Assembly (NCBI GenBank): GCA_963697525.1
Contig: OY969087.1
Span: forward strand, 1,550,001 to 1,614,000
From: Bradymonas sp963697525
GTDB taxonomy: Bacteria > Myxococcota_A > Bradymonadia > Bradymonadales > Bradymonadaceae
Length of the DNA stretch: 64,000 nt
Reading direction: 5' to 3'
The number at the start of each line of letters is the position of its first letter. Position 1 is the first letter of the stretch. The translations under genes and the position numbers were made by a program. Of this stretch, positions 25,382 to 35,481 are shown one piece after another. Below the pieces are notes generated by a model. That model was not told the DNA's origin and did no database searches. It saw only the letters and a list, made by a program, of their open reading frames with translations.

Positions 25382-26710
25382 ATGGCTGATTTGGAGCAAA
25401 GTTTGATCGCCTTTCCCGCCATGCAACGCCTGCAGGCGCTGGTGGCCGGGGGCATGGACGCGGTGGCCTCGTCGGTGCGCCGCGCGCTCGAAAAGGAGGA
25501 TTACTCGCACGCGTTGCGCGTGGCCAACGAGCGCTACGCGCGCCGGGGCGCGTCCGATTACGATGCGGCGCTGACATACGCCTGCCTGCTGGTCGGCCGC
25601 GAGTTGGTCGACGAGGCGACCGGTGTGCTCGGCCATGCGATCGAGGCCCGCGGCGAAGACCCCGCTCTGCGCGCGCTGCTGGCTGACGCGCTCGTGCTCG
25701 CCGACAAGCCGGAAGCAGCCGCCGAGCAGCTCGCCTTCGTCGACCCCGACAGCATCGAGCGCGCCCAGGTGGCGAGCTTCATGGCCGGCGTCTACCTGGA
25801 TGTGGGCGACGAAGACGCGGCCATCGCCTTGTACCAACGCGCCGTCGACCAGGGCATCGACGACCCCGAGCCGGCCATTCGCCTCGCGCAGTTGCTCGAG
25901 GGCCGCGGCGAGGCCTTTGGCGCCGCCGTGGCCTTCGACTACGCCGCGCGCCGCGCCAAAGACCGCGTGGGCCTGTGGCAGATCTGCGCCGACCTGTGGG
26001 CCGATCTCGGCGAGGAAGCGCACGCCCTGGAGGCCTCCGAGCGCCTCCTGGAGTTGACCGGCGGCGAGGCCGACCAGTGGCTCGAGCTGGGCTATCGCCT
26101 GGCGCAGGTGGGCCGGTTCGACCGGGCGCTCTCGGCGTTGGCCCAGGCCGAAAATCTCGACCCGTTTGCCACCGACGCCCTGCTCATCCGCGGCAACGTC
26201 CTGTTGGAGTTGGGCCGGCCCGAAGAGGCGATGGCGGCCTTTAGGAAGGTCGAAAAGCTCGCCTGCGAGCGCGCCGCCACCCAGCGAGGCCTCGCCGAGG
26301 CGGCGCTTCGCATCGCCGATCTGAGCCTGGCCCAAGCATGCGCCACCCGCGCCGTCGAACTCGCGCCCGACGACGTCGAGGCCCAGTTCGTGCACGGCCG
26401 CGTCCTGCAGCAATTCGGCCGCCACGAGCAGGCGTTGGACGCCTTCGACAAGGCCCTGTCGGCCGAGCCCAACGACGCGGCCTACCTGGCCGCGCGCGCC
26501 CTCTCACAGGCATTCCTGGGCCGTACGGACGAGGCGCGCGCCACGCTCGAAGACGCCGTCGCGCTCGCCAAGGCCGAGCCCGAGCAACGCCCCGTGCTCG
26601 TCGAGCTCGACGCCTGGCAGCGGCTGGGCCGCCGCCTCGAGGCCGACCAACGGGCCTGGTTCGACGAGCAGATCAACTTCTTGGCCGTGGAGCACGAGCG
26701 CCTTCGGTGA
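25382..26710 (+). CDS. TPR-repeat protein
   Basis: 442 residues from ATG 25382 (AAGGA upstream); a longer in-frame extension to 25349 is unlikely. It consists almost entirely of 34-residue helical-hairpin repeats with TPR signatures, for example LGYRLAQVGRFDRALSALAQ, GNVLLELGRPEEAMAAFRKV and HGRVLQQFGRHEQALDAFDK. No signal peptide or membrane helix, so it is cytoplasmic and likely a protein-interaction scaffold. It is divergent from pepP and about 120 bases from the next hydrolase gene. Confidence 0.82.
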   Translation: MADLEQSLIAFPAMQRLQALVAGGMDAVASSVRRALEKEDYSHALRVANERYARRGASDYDAALTYACLLVGRELVDEATGVLGHAIEARGEDPALRALLADALVLADKPEAAAEQLAFVDPDSIERAQVASFMAGVYLDVGDEDAAIALYQRAVDQGIDDPEPAIRLAQLLEGRGEAFGAAVAFDYAARRAKDRVGLWQICADLWADLGEEAHALEASERLLELTGGEADQWLELGYRLAQVGRFDRALSALAQAENLDPFATDALLIRGNVLLELGRPEEAMAAFRKVEKLACERAATQRGLAEAALRIADLSLAQACATRAVELAPDDVEAQFVHGRVLQQFGRHEQALDAFDKALSAEPNDAAYLAARALSQAFLGRTDEARATLEDAVALAKAEPEQRPVLVELDAWQRLGRRLEADQRAWFDEQINFLAVEHERLR

Positions 26711-26830
26711 GCGAGCCCCCGCGTCAGGGAACCGCGCCCCGAAATGGCGGACGAGCTTCACCTTCTGGGCGCGTTGGGCTAAACTCCACAACGACATATT
26801 TCTACCAATTCATGACGCTGAGGATCGCCA

Positions 26831-27814
26831 TTGACTGCCGATTCGATTGACACCGGCGCTGCGACGCTGACCGACGAGGAGGTCGACGCGCTCGATTTCT
26901 CCGATCTGGCGCCCGCAACAGCCCTCGAAGACGACGCCATCGACCAGAAGGAGGGTTTCTGGGGGGCGTTCGACGGAGTGCAACTCTTCTGGCAATCGTG
27001 GGAGCCGGCAGGCGGGCCCACGCGCGGAGCGGTGGCGCTGATGCACGGCTTCGGCGAGCACTCTTCGCGCTACGACCACGTGGCCGCGGCGCTGTGCCGG
27101 GCGGGCTACGCGGTGATGGCCATCGACGCGCGCGGCCACGGCCGAAGCACTGGCAAGCGGGCGCACGTCGAGCGCTATGAGCATTACGTGCGCGACTACG
27201 ACCTGCTCAAGATGCACACCCAGGCGCAGTGGCCGGGCATGGACGTCTTTTGCATGGGCCACTCCAACGGCGGGTTCATCGTGTTGCGCTATGCGCTGAC
27301 CCACCCGGAGGATGTGCGCGGGTTTGTGGTGACCAGCCCCATGTGTGGCCTGGCCGTCAAGATCAACCCCGTCAAGGCTGCCGCCGGCAAGTTGATGAGC
27401 CGGGTGTGGCCGTCGTTTACCATGCCCAACGAGCTCGACCCCGCCTCGGTCAGCCACGACGAGCGGGTCGTCGAGACCTACGACAAGGACCCGCTCAACC
27501 TCAAGGTGGTCTCGGCGCGCTGGTTTACCGAGGTGCTCGACAAGCAGCAGGAGCTGCTCGAGCGTGCCGGGGAGATCGACCAGCCGTTTTTGTTCCTGGT
27601 CGCCGGCCAGGACAAATTGGTCGACGCCGAGGCGACCGAGAAGGTCTTTCATCGCCTGGGCAGCAAAGACCGCGAGATGGAGCTCTTTCCCAAGCTGTTC
27701 CACGAGATCCTCAACGAGCAGGAGTGGGCCGACATCTTGCGGCGCATCGTGCGCTGGATGGAAAAGCACCGCGAAGGCGTGTCCGACGACACTGGTGACG
27801 AGGACGAAGCATGA
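26831..27814 (+). CDS. alpha/beta hydrolase, monoacylglycerol-lipase-like
   Basis: TTG 26831 preceded by GAGGAT gives 327 residues. After a 45-residue acidic leader comes a Hydrolase_4 fold: oxyanion region LMHGFGEHSSRYDHV, DARGHGRS, nucleophile Ser145 in GHSNGG (GHSMGG in most relatives), acid Asp in VAGQDKLVD, and His in KLFHEILNE. The pattern matches monoglyceride lipases and lysophospholipases that act on membrane-derived glycerolipids. The acidic leader (ALDFSDLAPATALEDDAID) is unusual. The stop overlaps the next gene's start (ATGA), so it is co-translated with a HEAT lipoprotein. Confidence 0.87.
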   Translation: MTADSIDTGAATLTDEEVDALDFSDLAPATALEDDAIDQKEGFWGAFDGVQLFWQSWEPAGGPTRGAVALMHGFGEHSSRYDHVAAALCRAGYAVMAIDARGHGRSTGKRAHVERYEHYVRDYDLLKMHTQAQWPGMDVFCMGHSNGGFIVLRYALTHPEDVRGFVVTSPMCGLAVKINPVKAAAGKLMSRVWPSFTMPNELDPASVSHDERVVETYDKDPLNLKVVSARWFTEVLDKQQELLERAGEIDQPFLFLVAGQDKLVDAEATEKVFHRLGSKDREMELFPKLFHEILNEQEWADILRRIVRWMEKHREGVSDDTGDEDEA

Positions 27815-29388
27815 GGCGAGGCGAGCGGGCAATGCGAGCATGGTGGCGCGCGTGCATGGGCAAGGTGGCCGCGGGCGTGTGCTGTGTGGCCCTGCTGGGC
27901 GCGGCGGGCTGCAAGGACGAACAATTCGACGCCGCCCAGCGCAAGGAGGTGCGCAAGGTCCTGCAGACCGGGGTCGACCTCGGCAGCGACCCGTACGTGC
28001 AGGCGGAGACGCTGCGCGTGCTCGAGCTGCTCAAAAAGCCCTCGCTCGATCACTTCGCCACCAAGCTCGTCGACGCCAAGGACTCGCCCATGGTGCGGGT
28101 GGCCGCGCTGCGCGTGTTGTTGGCCACCCACGACAAGGATATTCGCCGGCTGACCATGGCCCGGTTCAACAACGCCGAGGTCCCCGAGCAGCGCGCCATC
28201 CTCAACGCGGTGTACGAGTACGGCTCGCCGGCGCTTCGCCGGGTGGTCAGCAGTCGGGCGCTGCGCTCCCATGACTCGAGCTTGCGCCTCCTGGCGCTCG
28301 AGAAGGGCCCGCTGGCCCGACTGCACCAGGCCTACGCCGCCAAAAACAAGGCTCTGCTCGAGGATACGATCTACCCGGAGCTCGGCCAGTTGGTCTACGA
28401 CGACGACCCCGAGTTCGCGGCGACCGCGCTCAAGGCGCTCATCGAATGCGGTCAAAAAGACCGCGCCAAGCCTTTTTTGGACCAGCTGGGCGACCCCTCG
28501 CAGCCGCGCGAAAAGCGCCTGGCCGCCGCCCATATCCTGGGCCGCGCTCAGGTCAAGGCGGCCATTCCGCTGTACCAGAAGATTCTGGCGTCGGTGCACG
28601 TCTCCGAAAAAGGGGAGTTCGTGCTTCCCAAGCGCATCGACAAGAAGATGGTGCGGGCGGCGACGCTGGGCATGGTGGCCTGCGGCGACCCCACATACGT
28701 CACTCAAGCCCAGCATTATATGCAAAATGCCACCGCGGAGCAGACCATCGAGGTGCTCCAGGCGCTGGGCACCAATCCCTCCGAAGACGCCGCCATCAGC
28801 CTCAAGATCGCCATGCAGGACGCTCGGCGAAAGGTGCGCTTTGCGGCCATCGACCTGTATGCCCATCACAAGCGGGCCAAGGCCGACGCGTTCATCGCCG
28901 CCATGAATGGCACGGATTTCGACACCACCAAGCGCATCGCGCGGGTGCTGGCGCAGCAATTTCCCAAGCAGTGGGCCGCGCGCCTGGGCGAGCAGCTCGA
29001 CGACAAGGCCAGCCGTCTCAAGACCCTCGAGTTGCTGCGCGACGTCATCCTGACGCGCAAGGACGCCAAGGTGCTCGAGCCGCTGTCCGACAAGCTATAC
29101 GAGCTGGCGGCCTCCAAGGACAAGAAGGTCTCCCCGCTGGCCGCCTTGTTGTTGGTCAAGGTCGCCGACGACCCCAAGACCCAGAAGCTTCTGGCCAAGG
29201 TCGACGACCCCCAGACGCGCTACGCCTACCTGGAGTACCTGGTGCGCACGGCCCCCAAAAAGAATGTGAAGTTTTTCCGCAAGAACTTCTTGTACAGCGA
29301 CCTATACGCCATCCGGCTGATGAGCGCCGCGGGCATGATGCTCGCCTACGACGCCGGCGCCAAGCCCGGAAAGGGATCGAGTGATTGA
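27811..29388 (+). CDS. HEAT-repeat lipoprotein
   Basis: 525 residues starting at ATG 27811 (overlap with the hydrolase stop); ATG 27832 is an alternative. The N-terminus has a signal peptide ending CCVALLGAAGC, a lipobox with Cys near residue 34. The mature part is a solenoid of alpha-helical HEAT/ARM-like repeats (PMVRVAALRVLLATHDKDIR, PEFAATALKALIECGQKD, VRFAAIDLYAHHKRAKADA). Such lipoproteins usually act as scaffolds at the envelope. Coupling with a lipase-like hydrolase suggests a shared envelope role (inference). Confidence 0.8.
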   Translation: MRRGERAMRAWWRACMGKVAAGVCCVALLGAAGCKDEQFDAAQRKEVRKVLQTGVDLGSDPYVQAETLRVLELLKKPSLDHFATKLVDAKDSPMVRVAALRVLLATHDKDIRRLTMARFNNAEVPEQRAILNAVYEYGSPALRRVVSSRALRSHDSSLRLLALEKGPLARLHQAYAAKNKALLEDTIYPELGQLVYDDDPEFAATALKALIECGQKDRAKPFLDQLGDPSQPREKRLAAAHILGRAQVKAAIPLYQKILASVHVSEKGEFVLPKRIDKKMVRAATLGMVACGDPTYVTQAQHYMQNATAEQTIEVLQALGTNPSEDAAISLKIAMQDARRKVRFAAIDLYAHHKRAKADAFIAAMNGTDFDTTKRIARVLAQQFPKQWAARLGEQLDDKASRLKTLELLRDVILTRKDAKVLEPLSDKLYELAASKDKKVSPLAALLLVKVADDPKTQKLLAKVDDPQTRYAYLEYLVRTAPKKNVKFFRKNFLYSDLYAIRLMSAAGMMLAYDAGAKPGKGSSD

Positions 29389-29421
29389 GTGATCGCTCGA
29401 TCCCTCGATCACTCAGTCACT
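29380..29421. terminator. hairpin between convergent genes, possible bidirectional terminator
   Basis: Arms AGTGATTGAGTGATCG (29380-29395) and 29406-29421 are complementary apart from one G-T pair, around a 10-base loop. The left arm includes the stop codon of the HEAT lipoprotein and the right arm reaches the end of the DUF547 gene. There is no clear T tract. Confidence 0.6.
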
Positions 29422-30154
29422 GCTTGTTGAGCGCCCAATCATAGTGGGAGAACTTCAGCTCGGCTTTGCCCGAGCTGAGCGCTTTCTTGGTCTTGCCCTT
29501 GGCGTATTTGGCCATGAAGGCGGGCACCGAGCCGGCGTTCTTTTTGAAGTCGGCGCCGAACCAGTTGAAGATCTGGCTGGTGGTCACGGTGTGGCCGCTG
29601 ACCGAGGAGGCGTGGGCGACGAACTCGCGCACGGCGGCGTCGAGGGTCTTGTCGAGGTTCTTCTCGGTCAACGCCTTTCGGCGCAGCCGGGGGCAACTCT
29701 TGGCGCCGCACACCAGCACGAAGTGCACCCGCGGCTCTTTGAACTTGGCGCGGATGATCTTGTTCTCCAGATCGTCGAGGGTGATCGTTTGGCCAGCGAT
29801 GGTGTGCTTGGCCTTCTTGAAGAAGCCGTCGACCTTCATGACACTCTTGACCGGCCACTTGGTCAGGATGGAGTCGATGACCGTGGCGTTGTAGGCGTCG
29901 ATATAAAACGCCAGGCGCGCCTTTGTGGAGGCCTTGGCGGGGTCGGCCTTGGCGACCTTGGCCAGATAGGCGTCCAGGCGGGCCATGTCCTTTTTGTTCT
30001 TGTGCCACGCGGCGTAGTCGACCCGGCCGTGGTGGTTGACGTACTTGTGCAACAGCGTGTTCCACGAGTTGGTGCTGACCACGTCCGACGCCCAACTGGC
30101 CGGGGCAAACAACAGGATGGACAGGGCGAAAAACAGTGCGGTGGCGCGTTGCAT
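29417..30154 (-). CDS. secreted DUF547 protein
   Basis: ATG 30154 with GAGG 8 bases upstream gives 245 residues. A cleavable signal peptide (LFFALSILLFAPASWAS) precedes a DUF547 domain: LAFYIDAYNATVIDSIL, KHTIAGQTITLDDLENKIIR, RVHFVLVCGAKSCPRL and SQIFNWFGADFKK are its conserved blocks. DUF547 proteins are widespread in bacteria and plants; the conserved Cys-His environment hints at a papain-like fold, but activity is not established. Likely periplasmic. Confidence 0.88.
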   Translation of the reverse strand: MQRATALFFALSILLFAPASWASDVVSTNSWNTLLHKYVNHHGRVDYAAWHKNKKDMARLDAYLAKVAKADPAKASTKARLAFYIDAYNATVIDSILTKWPVKSVMKVDGFFKKAKHTIAGQTITLDDLENKIIRAKFKEPRVHFVLVCGAKSCPRLRRKALTEKNLDKTLDAAVREFVAHASSVSGHTVTTSQIFNWFGADFKKNAGSVPAFMAKYAKGKTKKALSSGKAELKFSHYDWALNKQ

Positions 30155-30324
30155 GAGGTTTACCTCGACTTGCTGGTGGTTAGCTTCTTCATGAATGGGA
30201 CGCACGCGCGGGTCGTATGATTCAAAATGCGGCCGCACGCCTTGGTTCACGGCCCCGTTGCCTCGCAGCAACATAGGTGTAGCTCTGAACGCGTCCGCTT
30301 GAAAACCGTTTCGTGGAGGCTGCT

Positions 30325-30444
30325 ATGGAGAGCGTGGATTATGGAATGATCTTCTTCGTCACCGTACCCGTGCTTATCCTGGCGACGTTCGCGATCCTCT
30401 TCGCCACCAAGTACCGCGAAGCGCAGCGCCGCCACCGCACCTGA
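30325..30444 (+). CDS. 39-residue single-helix membrane peptide
   Basis: ATG 30325 is preceded by GTGGAGG at a good distance. The peptide has an acidic start (MESVDYG), one transmembrane helix (MIFFVTVPVLILATFAILFA) and a basic tail (TKYREAQRRHRT), a classical N-out/C-in small membrane protein. A hairpin terminator follows within 40 bases, supporting an independent short transcript. No family recognised. It sits upstream of, and divergent from, the DUF547 gene. Confidence 0.65.
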   Translation: MESVDYGMIFFVTVPVLILATFAILFATKYREAQRRHRT

Positions 30445-30480
30445 GTGCCGCTGACTGGCCATGGGAGGGACACCAACAGC

Positions 30481-30516
30481 AAAGCCCCGCCTGGCATCGA
30501 CGCCGGGCGGGGCTTT
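30481..30516. terminator. terminator-like hairpin
   Basis: Stem AAAGCCCCGCC (30481-30491) with GGCGGGGCTTT (30506-30516), 14-base loop. The A/T ends make it readable from both strands: it ends the small peptide transcript and lies just past the 3' end of the convergent superoxide dismutase gene. Confidence 0.75.
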
Positions 30517-30544
30517 GGTGTCTTAACCGGGGGTCAGCGCGGAC

Positions 30545-31177
<633 letters not shown>

Positions 31178-31345
31178 CGTTGTCCTCCAGAGTTTGGTAA
31201 GTTGCGCGTGAAGCGTGCAGGAAACATAGAACAAGTCTCCAATGTGTCAAGGCGTACGTTAGAATCGTTCCAAACAGGGCTCGTTGCGCTGGTCAGGGCC
31301 GCGGTATTACCCTTGGAGTAGGAGTCTTCTGCGATACGAGTTCCG

Positions 31346-33499
31346 ATGAAACGCTCCACGAGAAGTCGCGCCCGCTTCGGCTGGCGCTCGCTGCTGATTT
31401 GTTGCCTGGTGCTGGCTCCCCTGAGCGGCTGTTCCAGCGCCCGCCCCCGGCCCGATGAGCCCGCCGCCGGGCGGGCGCGGCCGGTACGCCCGGGGGCGCA
31501 GGGCTGGACGGGCCCGGCCCTCGAGCTGCCGGCGAATTCGCCGGTGGTTTTCTGGGCGCGCGGCGATCGCCTGCTGCACGCCCTGGCTGGGCTGCGCGAC
31601 TGGTTATTCGCCGAGCCGGCGATGTTCGGCGCCGACGGCGCCCAGACCGTCGGCCGGGCGCGACACGAATGGGCGGCGATGGTCAGTTATCTGGGCATGG
31701 ATCCCCTGTCGCCCAAAAGCTGGACCAAGCTGGGAGTCGACCCCTCGCGCGAGATCTACGTGGGGGCGTACCCCGCCGCCGGCACTCGGCGCCGCAGCTA
31801 CGTCGAAGCCTTCGAGGGCGCCCTGCGCGAGGCGTTGGGCGTGGGAAAATCGACCGACGTCGCCACCGCCGTGGGCGCGCTGAACCTGGCCGACCCCAAG
31901 GACATCGCCGAGGGCGTGCAGGCCAAGGCCGCCGCGGCCGTCGACGGCATCGAGCCCATTGAGGGCTTTCGGGCGGTCGTGCCGGTCGCCGACAAGGCGA
32001 CGTTTCTGAAAAACCTCGACAAGATGATGCACGGCGCGGAGTACCATCGCGCCGACCTCGGCGCCGATGGTCGTCGCGATGGCTATACGCGCCATTTCTT
32101 CTACGACACCCACGGCGAGTGGCCGGGGGTGATGATTCGGGTCGGAAAAGAGCTGGCCATCGTCGACGTGATCTCGCGCCAGGGCCAGCGGCAATCGGGG
32201 CTGGACACCGAGGAAGACGCCCAACAGGCAATTCGACACCGCCTCGAGCGGGCCATTCGGTCCGTGGACTCCGGCCGGCCGGCCGCCCCCAGGCCGCCGG
32301 GCACGCCGGCCGTGGGCATCGCCGTCGATCAGCAGGGAGCCGCGCGATTCGCCCGGCTTCGCGGCTACCACCTCGCCGTCGAGCGCGCCCAGCGTGCCGC
32401 CCTCGCTCAGCGCGACGCGGTGTTTTTGCAAAACGTCCAGATGGCCCTGGCCAGCGCCGCCAACTGGAGCTCGGCCTCCGGCAAGCTCAGCGGCGTGAGC
32501 TACGGGCTGTTCGCCGGGGCGCAGACGTCCGGGTTTTTCCGACTCAACATCACCTTATTTGGCGCCCGCGGGCAGGCCCCGCTGGCCGTCTCACCGGCGC
32601 CGCTGGACCTGGATATCGGCCAGCGGGGCCTGGGCGTGGCGCTGGACCTCGCGCCGCTCAGTGATCCCGGCTGGCAGCGCTGGATCGGCGTGGCCGACCC
32701 CACCGACATCGTCGACCACTTCGCCGCCGCCGACTTCGACCCCGCGCTCTTCGCCCTGTCGTTTCCGCGCAGCCTGGCGCTGCTCTTTGCCAACGCCGAG
32801 AAGGTCGTCGAGGAGCGCGAGATTGCCTGGCTCGAACCGCTCTTGAAGCACCGCGAGCAATTTCGTCGCCTGGAGATCGCCAGCGCCGGCATCGACGTGC
32901 GCGGGCTTCGTCTGCGGCCGCGCATGGTGGGATTGATGGTGCTCGACGACGCCATGGGCGCCGGCCAGCGCAAAGACTTTGCCCGCATGATGGGGACGGC
33001 GCTGCGAAGCGCGATCGCGGCCAAGGGCCATCTGAACGCCGCGATCAAAGGCAAGGACACCGACACCGATGCCCCCGACGCCCCGCAGGCCGACGGCCCG
33101 CCGCTCGAAAGTGATCGCCTCACCGCCCTGAAACACGCGCCGGGCGACTCGCCGCTGTTCTATTATTTCGGCGCCGACGCCGACACGCCCTACCTCTTTT
33201 TCTCCTATGGCCTCGACCGGCAGAGCAGCCAGAAGGAGCTCGATGGGCTGTCGGCGCACGCCGCGTCGGGCAAGTCCGACCCTCGCACGGTGTACGCGCG
33301 CGGCGAGCCGGTGGCGTTGTTGTCGCTGATGACCGTCTTCGAGCCCAAGCTGCTCGATCCCCTGGACGCGAGCATCCTCGCCCAGCGCCTGGGGGCGTTG
33401 GTCTTCTCGGTTGAGCCGGAGGTGATCGACGGCGTGCAGACCATTCGCTACGACCTGCAGTTGAATAAGCCGCCGTCGCTCGACGAACACGCACGGTAG
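31346..33499 (+). CDS. large lipoprotein of unknown function
   Basis: 717 residues, divergent from sodA. A lipoprotein signal (SLLICCLVLAPLSGC) puts the mature Cys near residue 29, followed by an Arg/Pro-rich linker. The mature protein alternates helices and strands (FWARGDRLLHALAGLRDWLF, FRAVVPVADKATFLKNLDKM, LFYYFGADADTPYLFFSYGL) with no recognised domain. It resembles large Myxococcota lipoproteins annotated only as hypothetical. It stands alone. Confidence 0.7.
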   Translation: MKRSTRSRARFGWRSLLICCLVLAPLSGCSSARPRPDEPAAGRARPVRPGAQGWTGPALELPANSPVVFWARGDRLLHALAGLRDWLFAEPAMFGADGAQTVGRARHEWAAMVSYLGMDPLSPKSWTKLGVDPSREIYVGAYPAAGTRRRSYVEAFEGALREALGVGKSTDVATAVGALNLADPKDIAEGVQAKAAAAVDGIEPIEGFRAVVPVADKATFLKNLDKMMHGAEYHRADLGADGRRDGYTRHFFYDTHGEWPGVMIRVGKELAIVDVISRQGQRQSGLDTEEDAQQAIRHRLERAIRSVDSGRPAAPRPPGTPAVGIAVDQQGAARFARLRGYHLAVERAQRAALAQRDAVFLQNVQMALASAANWSSASGKLSGVSYGLFAGAQTSGFFRLNITLFGARGQAPLAVSPAPLDLDIGQRGLGVALDLAPLSDPGWQRWIGVADPTDIVDHFAAADFDPALFALSFPRSLALLFANAEKVVEEREIAWLEPLLKHREQFRRLEIASAGIDVRGLRLRPRMVGLMVLDDAMGAGQRKDFARMMGTALRSAIAAKGHLNAAIKGKDTDTDAPDAPQADGPPLESDRLTALKHAPGDSPLFYYFGADADTPYLFFSYGLDRQSSQKELDGLSAHAASGKSDPRTVYARGEPVALLSLMTVFEPKLLDPLDASILAQRLGALVFSVEPEVIDGVQTIRYDLQLNKPPSLDEHAR

Positions 33500-33639
33500 G
33501 CCGGGGCGCTCGGACACAGAAGGGGCGCGGCGGCGCCACGTTCCCCCGAGGCATTCCGCCGCGCGCCCAATCTGCTTCCCCCGTGGTGACTACATTGTTT
33601 ACTTTGGGGCTGAAACGAGAAAAGAAAAGGGGAACGTCC

Positions 33640-33681
33640 AAAAAAAGTGCACCACGCGCGGCCCATGCAACCGCGCGTGGT
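33640..33681 (-). terminator. Rho-independent terminator, minus strand
   Basis: On the minus strand, ACCACGCGCGG (33681 to 33671) pairs with its complement (33661 to 33651) around a 9-base loop, and a run of seven T follows at 33646-33640. It terminates the minus-strand lipoprotein that ends at 33757. A second GC hairpin, GGTGGCGGG/CCCGCCACC, lies at about 33705-33728. Confidence 0.88.
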
Positions 33682-33756
33682 GCGCACCAGGCGTCCCTGG
33701 TGAGGGTGGCGGGGGGGAGCCCGCCACCGGGGGGATGTCGAGATCTGTTCGGCCCG

Positions 33757-35481
33757 TTACGGATCCAGCGGTGAGGGCATGTACGTGATCACCGGCACCG
33801 GGTGGGGCAGGCAGTCGTGGTCACAGGTCAGCCCCCTGGTAAAGGCGGCCACGCGGGCGTTGCTGTGGTACAGCAATTTGTTGCGGTCGATGTCGTTGCC
33901 GTACGGGAAGTTGAACTCGTCGAGCCCCTGGGTCAGCGGCGTCAGCATCTTGAAACGTACCTTGTAGTTTTTGCCCTGGTTGTTGTCGGTGAGCTGCCCG
34001 CAGGCGTGCTCGCCGTTGTCGCCCAGGTACTCCAGCCCGCTGAAGTAGCGCATGTCGCTGGGCAGATGCCAGGTGGTGTTGTGCAGGTCGGTCTGGTTGT
34101 CGCTCAGGTCGATCTGGTTGGCGTCGTCGCCCGACAGAATCACCCCGCCGCCGTTCTTGCGGAACCATTTGAGGGTGTAGATGGTGCGCCCGTCGTCGAT
34201 GGGCCAGCCGGGATTGACCAGCCAGACGATCTTGAAGCCGATGGTGTGGCCCTTGCGAAGCCCGCCGTCGGGCTCGTCGATGAGCGTGACGTGGTGGTAG
34301 CCCTTGGCCGACAGCAGACGCTTGATGTAGGCGGCCTCGAATTTATCCTCGTCGTTGGCCGTGTCGCGCACCAGCAGGATGCGCGGGTCGGCATCGCCCA
34401 GCCGGTTGGGGTTGACGAAGTCGACCGAGTTGCTCGCCAGCGTCTTGGCCTGCTTCTCGCTCATGCCCCGGTCGCAGTCGGTCTGGTCGGTGGCGCTGCA
34501 CAGATTGGCGCCCAGGGTCACCCCGATGAACGTGCTCGCCCCGGCGATGCAGTCGCCCAATTGGTGGACCGGGAAGTACAGCGTGGCGCGCGATTTGCTG
34601 GCGTCGAAGTTCTTGGCGTACTCCTTGGGAAGTAGCTCCTCGATGGGCTCGAGCTTGCAGCGCTTCTTATCCCAGGCCAGATCCTTGACTACGACCTTGT
34701 ATTCGCGGTTTTTGGCGATGTCGCTGGGGATGGTCACGCATTGGGTGACCTTGCCGGTGCGCCTGTCGCGGTGGGGCTCGCCGTCGGGAATGGCGATGAA
34801 GCAGCCCGGCGTGGTCCCCTTCCACTCGAAGCGCAGCGGGTCGCCGTCGGGGTCGTAGGCGGTCGCGCAGACGTGGACGCCGGCGCCGGCGCACATGAAC
34901 TTCTGGATCTGCAGGGTCGCCTCCGGCGGGTGGTTGAGCGAGGCCATCACGTCCAGGGTGGTGCGCGCCTGGCCGCGGCACTGGCTGATCAGGTGGAACT
35001 CGTTGGACGTCTGCTCGTAGACGCGCTTGTGCTCCAACTTGGCGGTGGCGCAGTCCTCGGAGACGTCCCCGTGCTCGTCGATGGGCGTCGCCGTCAGGTC
35101 GTAGCAGCCGGCGGGCACGGTGAACAGGTGATCGGCGAAGCGGTGCTTGGACTGCTCGTCGTACGGCCGGTTCTCGAAGGCGCCGTTATGGCCCGGAATC
35201 GTCGCCTCCTCGAGGCTCTCCTCGGCGGTGTAGGTGTAGCCGTTGCCGTTGTTTCCATCCTGGCTCGCGTCCATCGGCTTGCCGGTTTGGCAACTGACCC
35301 GGCGGGCTTTGAAGCGAAAGCCGGCCACGTCGGTATCCCCGTCGATGTCGACGGTCAGCGCCATTTGCGTCTTGGCGCTGGGCGATGACGACCCTCCCAC
35401 GTCGCCCTCGCCGACGTTGCCGCAGGCGCTGATGGTCATTCCCAATGTCATACAGCCAACAATCAATAGTGTGCGCTTCAT
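33757..35481 (-). CDS. large Cys-containing lipoprotein, member of a three-paralogue family
   Basis: ATG 35481 (GGGGGAA upstream) gives 574 residues. Signal peptide with lipobox ISAC, mature Cys near residue 20. The N-terminal domain contains GCYDLTATPIDEHGD; the middle domain has SLNHPPEATLQIQ, VHVCATAYDPDGDPLRFEW and a later TQCVTIP. These blocks recur in the two secreted proteins at 55974 and 57241. The C-terminal third (about 350-574: RILLVRDTANDEDKFEAAYI, FRKNGGGVILSGDDA) resembles a glutamine-amidotransferase-like or trehalose-utilisation-type fold, but no catalytic triad is obvious. Probably surface-located; substrate unknown. Confidence 0.72.
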   Translation of the reverse strand: MKRTLLIVGCMTLGMTISACGNVGEGDVGGSSSPSAKTQMALTVDIDGDTDVAGFRFKARRVSCQTGKPMDASQDGNNGNGYTYTAEESLEEATIPGHNGAFENRPYDEQSKHRFADHLFTVPAGCYDLTATPIDEHGDVSEDCATAKLEHKRVYEQTSNEFHLISQCRGQARTTLDVMASLNHPPEATLQIQKFMCAGAGVHVCATAYDPDGDPLRFEWKGTTPGCFIAIPDGEPHRDRRTGKVTQCVTIPSDIAKNREYKVVVKDLAWDKKRCKLEPIEELLPKEYAKNFDASKSRATLYFPVHQLGDCIAGASTFIGVTLGANLCSATDQTDCDRGMSEKQAKTLASNSVDFVNPNRLGDADPRILLVRDTANDEDKFEAAYIKRLLSAKGYHHVTLIDEPDGGLRKGHTIGFKIVWLVNPGWPIDDGRTIYTLKWFRKNGGGVILSGDDANQIDLSDNQTDLHNTTWHLPSDMRYFSGLEYLGDNGEHACGQLTDNNQGKNYKVRFKMLTPLTQGLDEFNFPYGNDIDRNKLLYHSNARVAAFTRGLTCDHDCLPHPVPVITYMPSPLDP

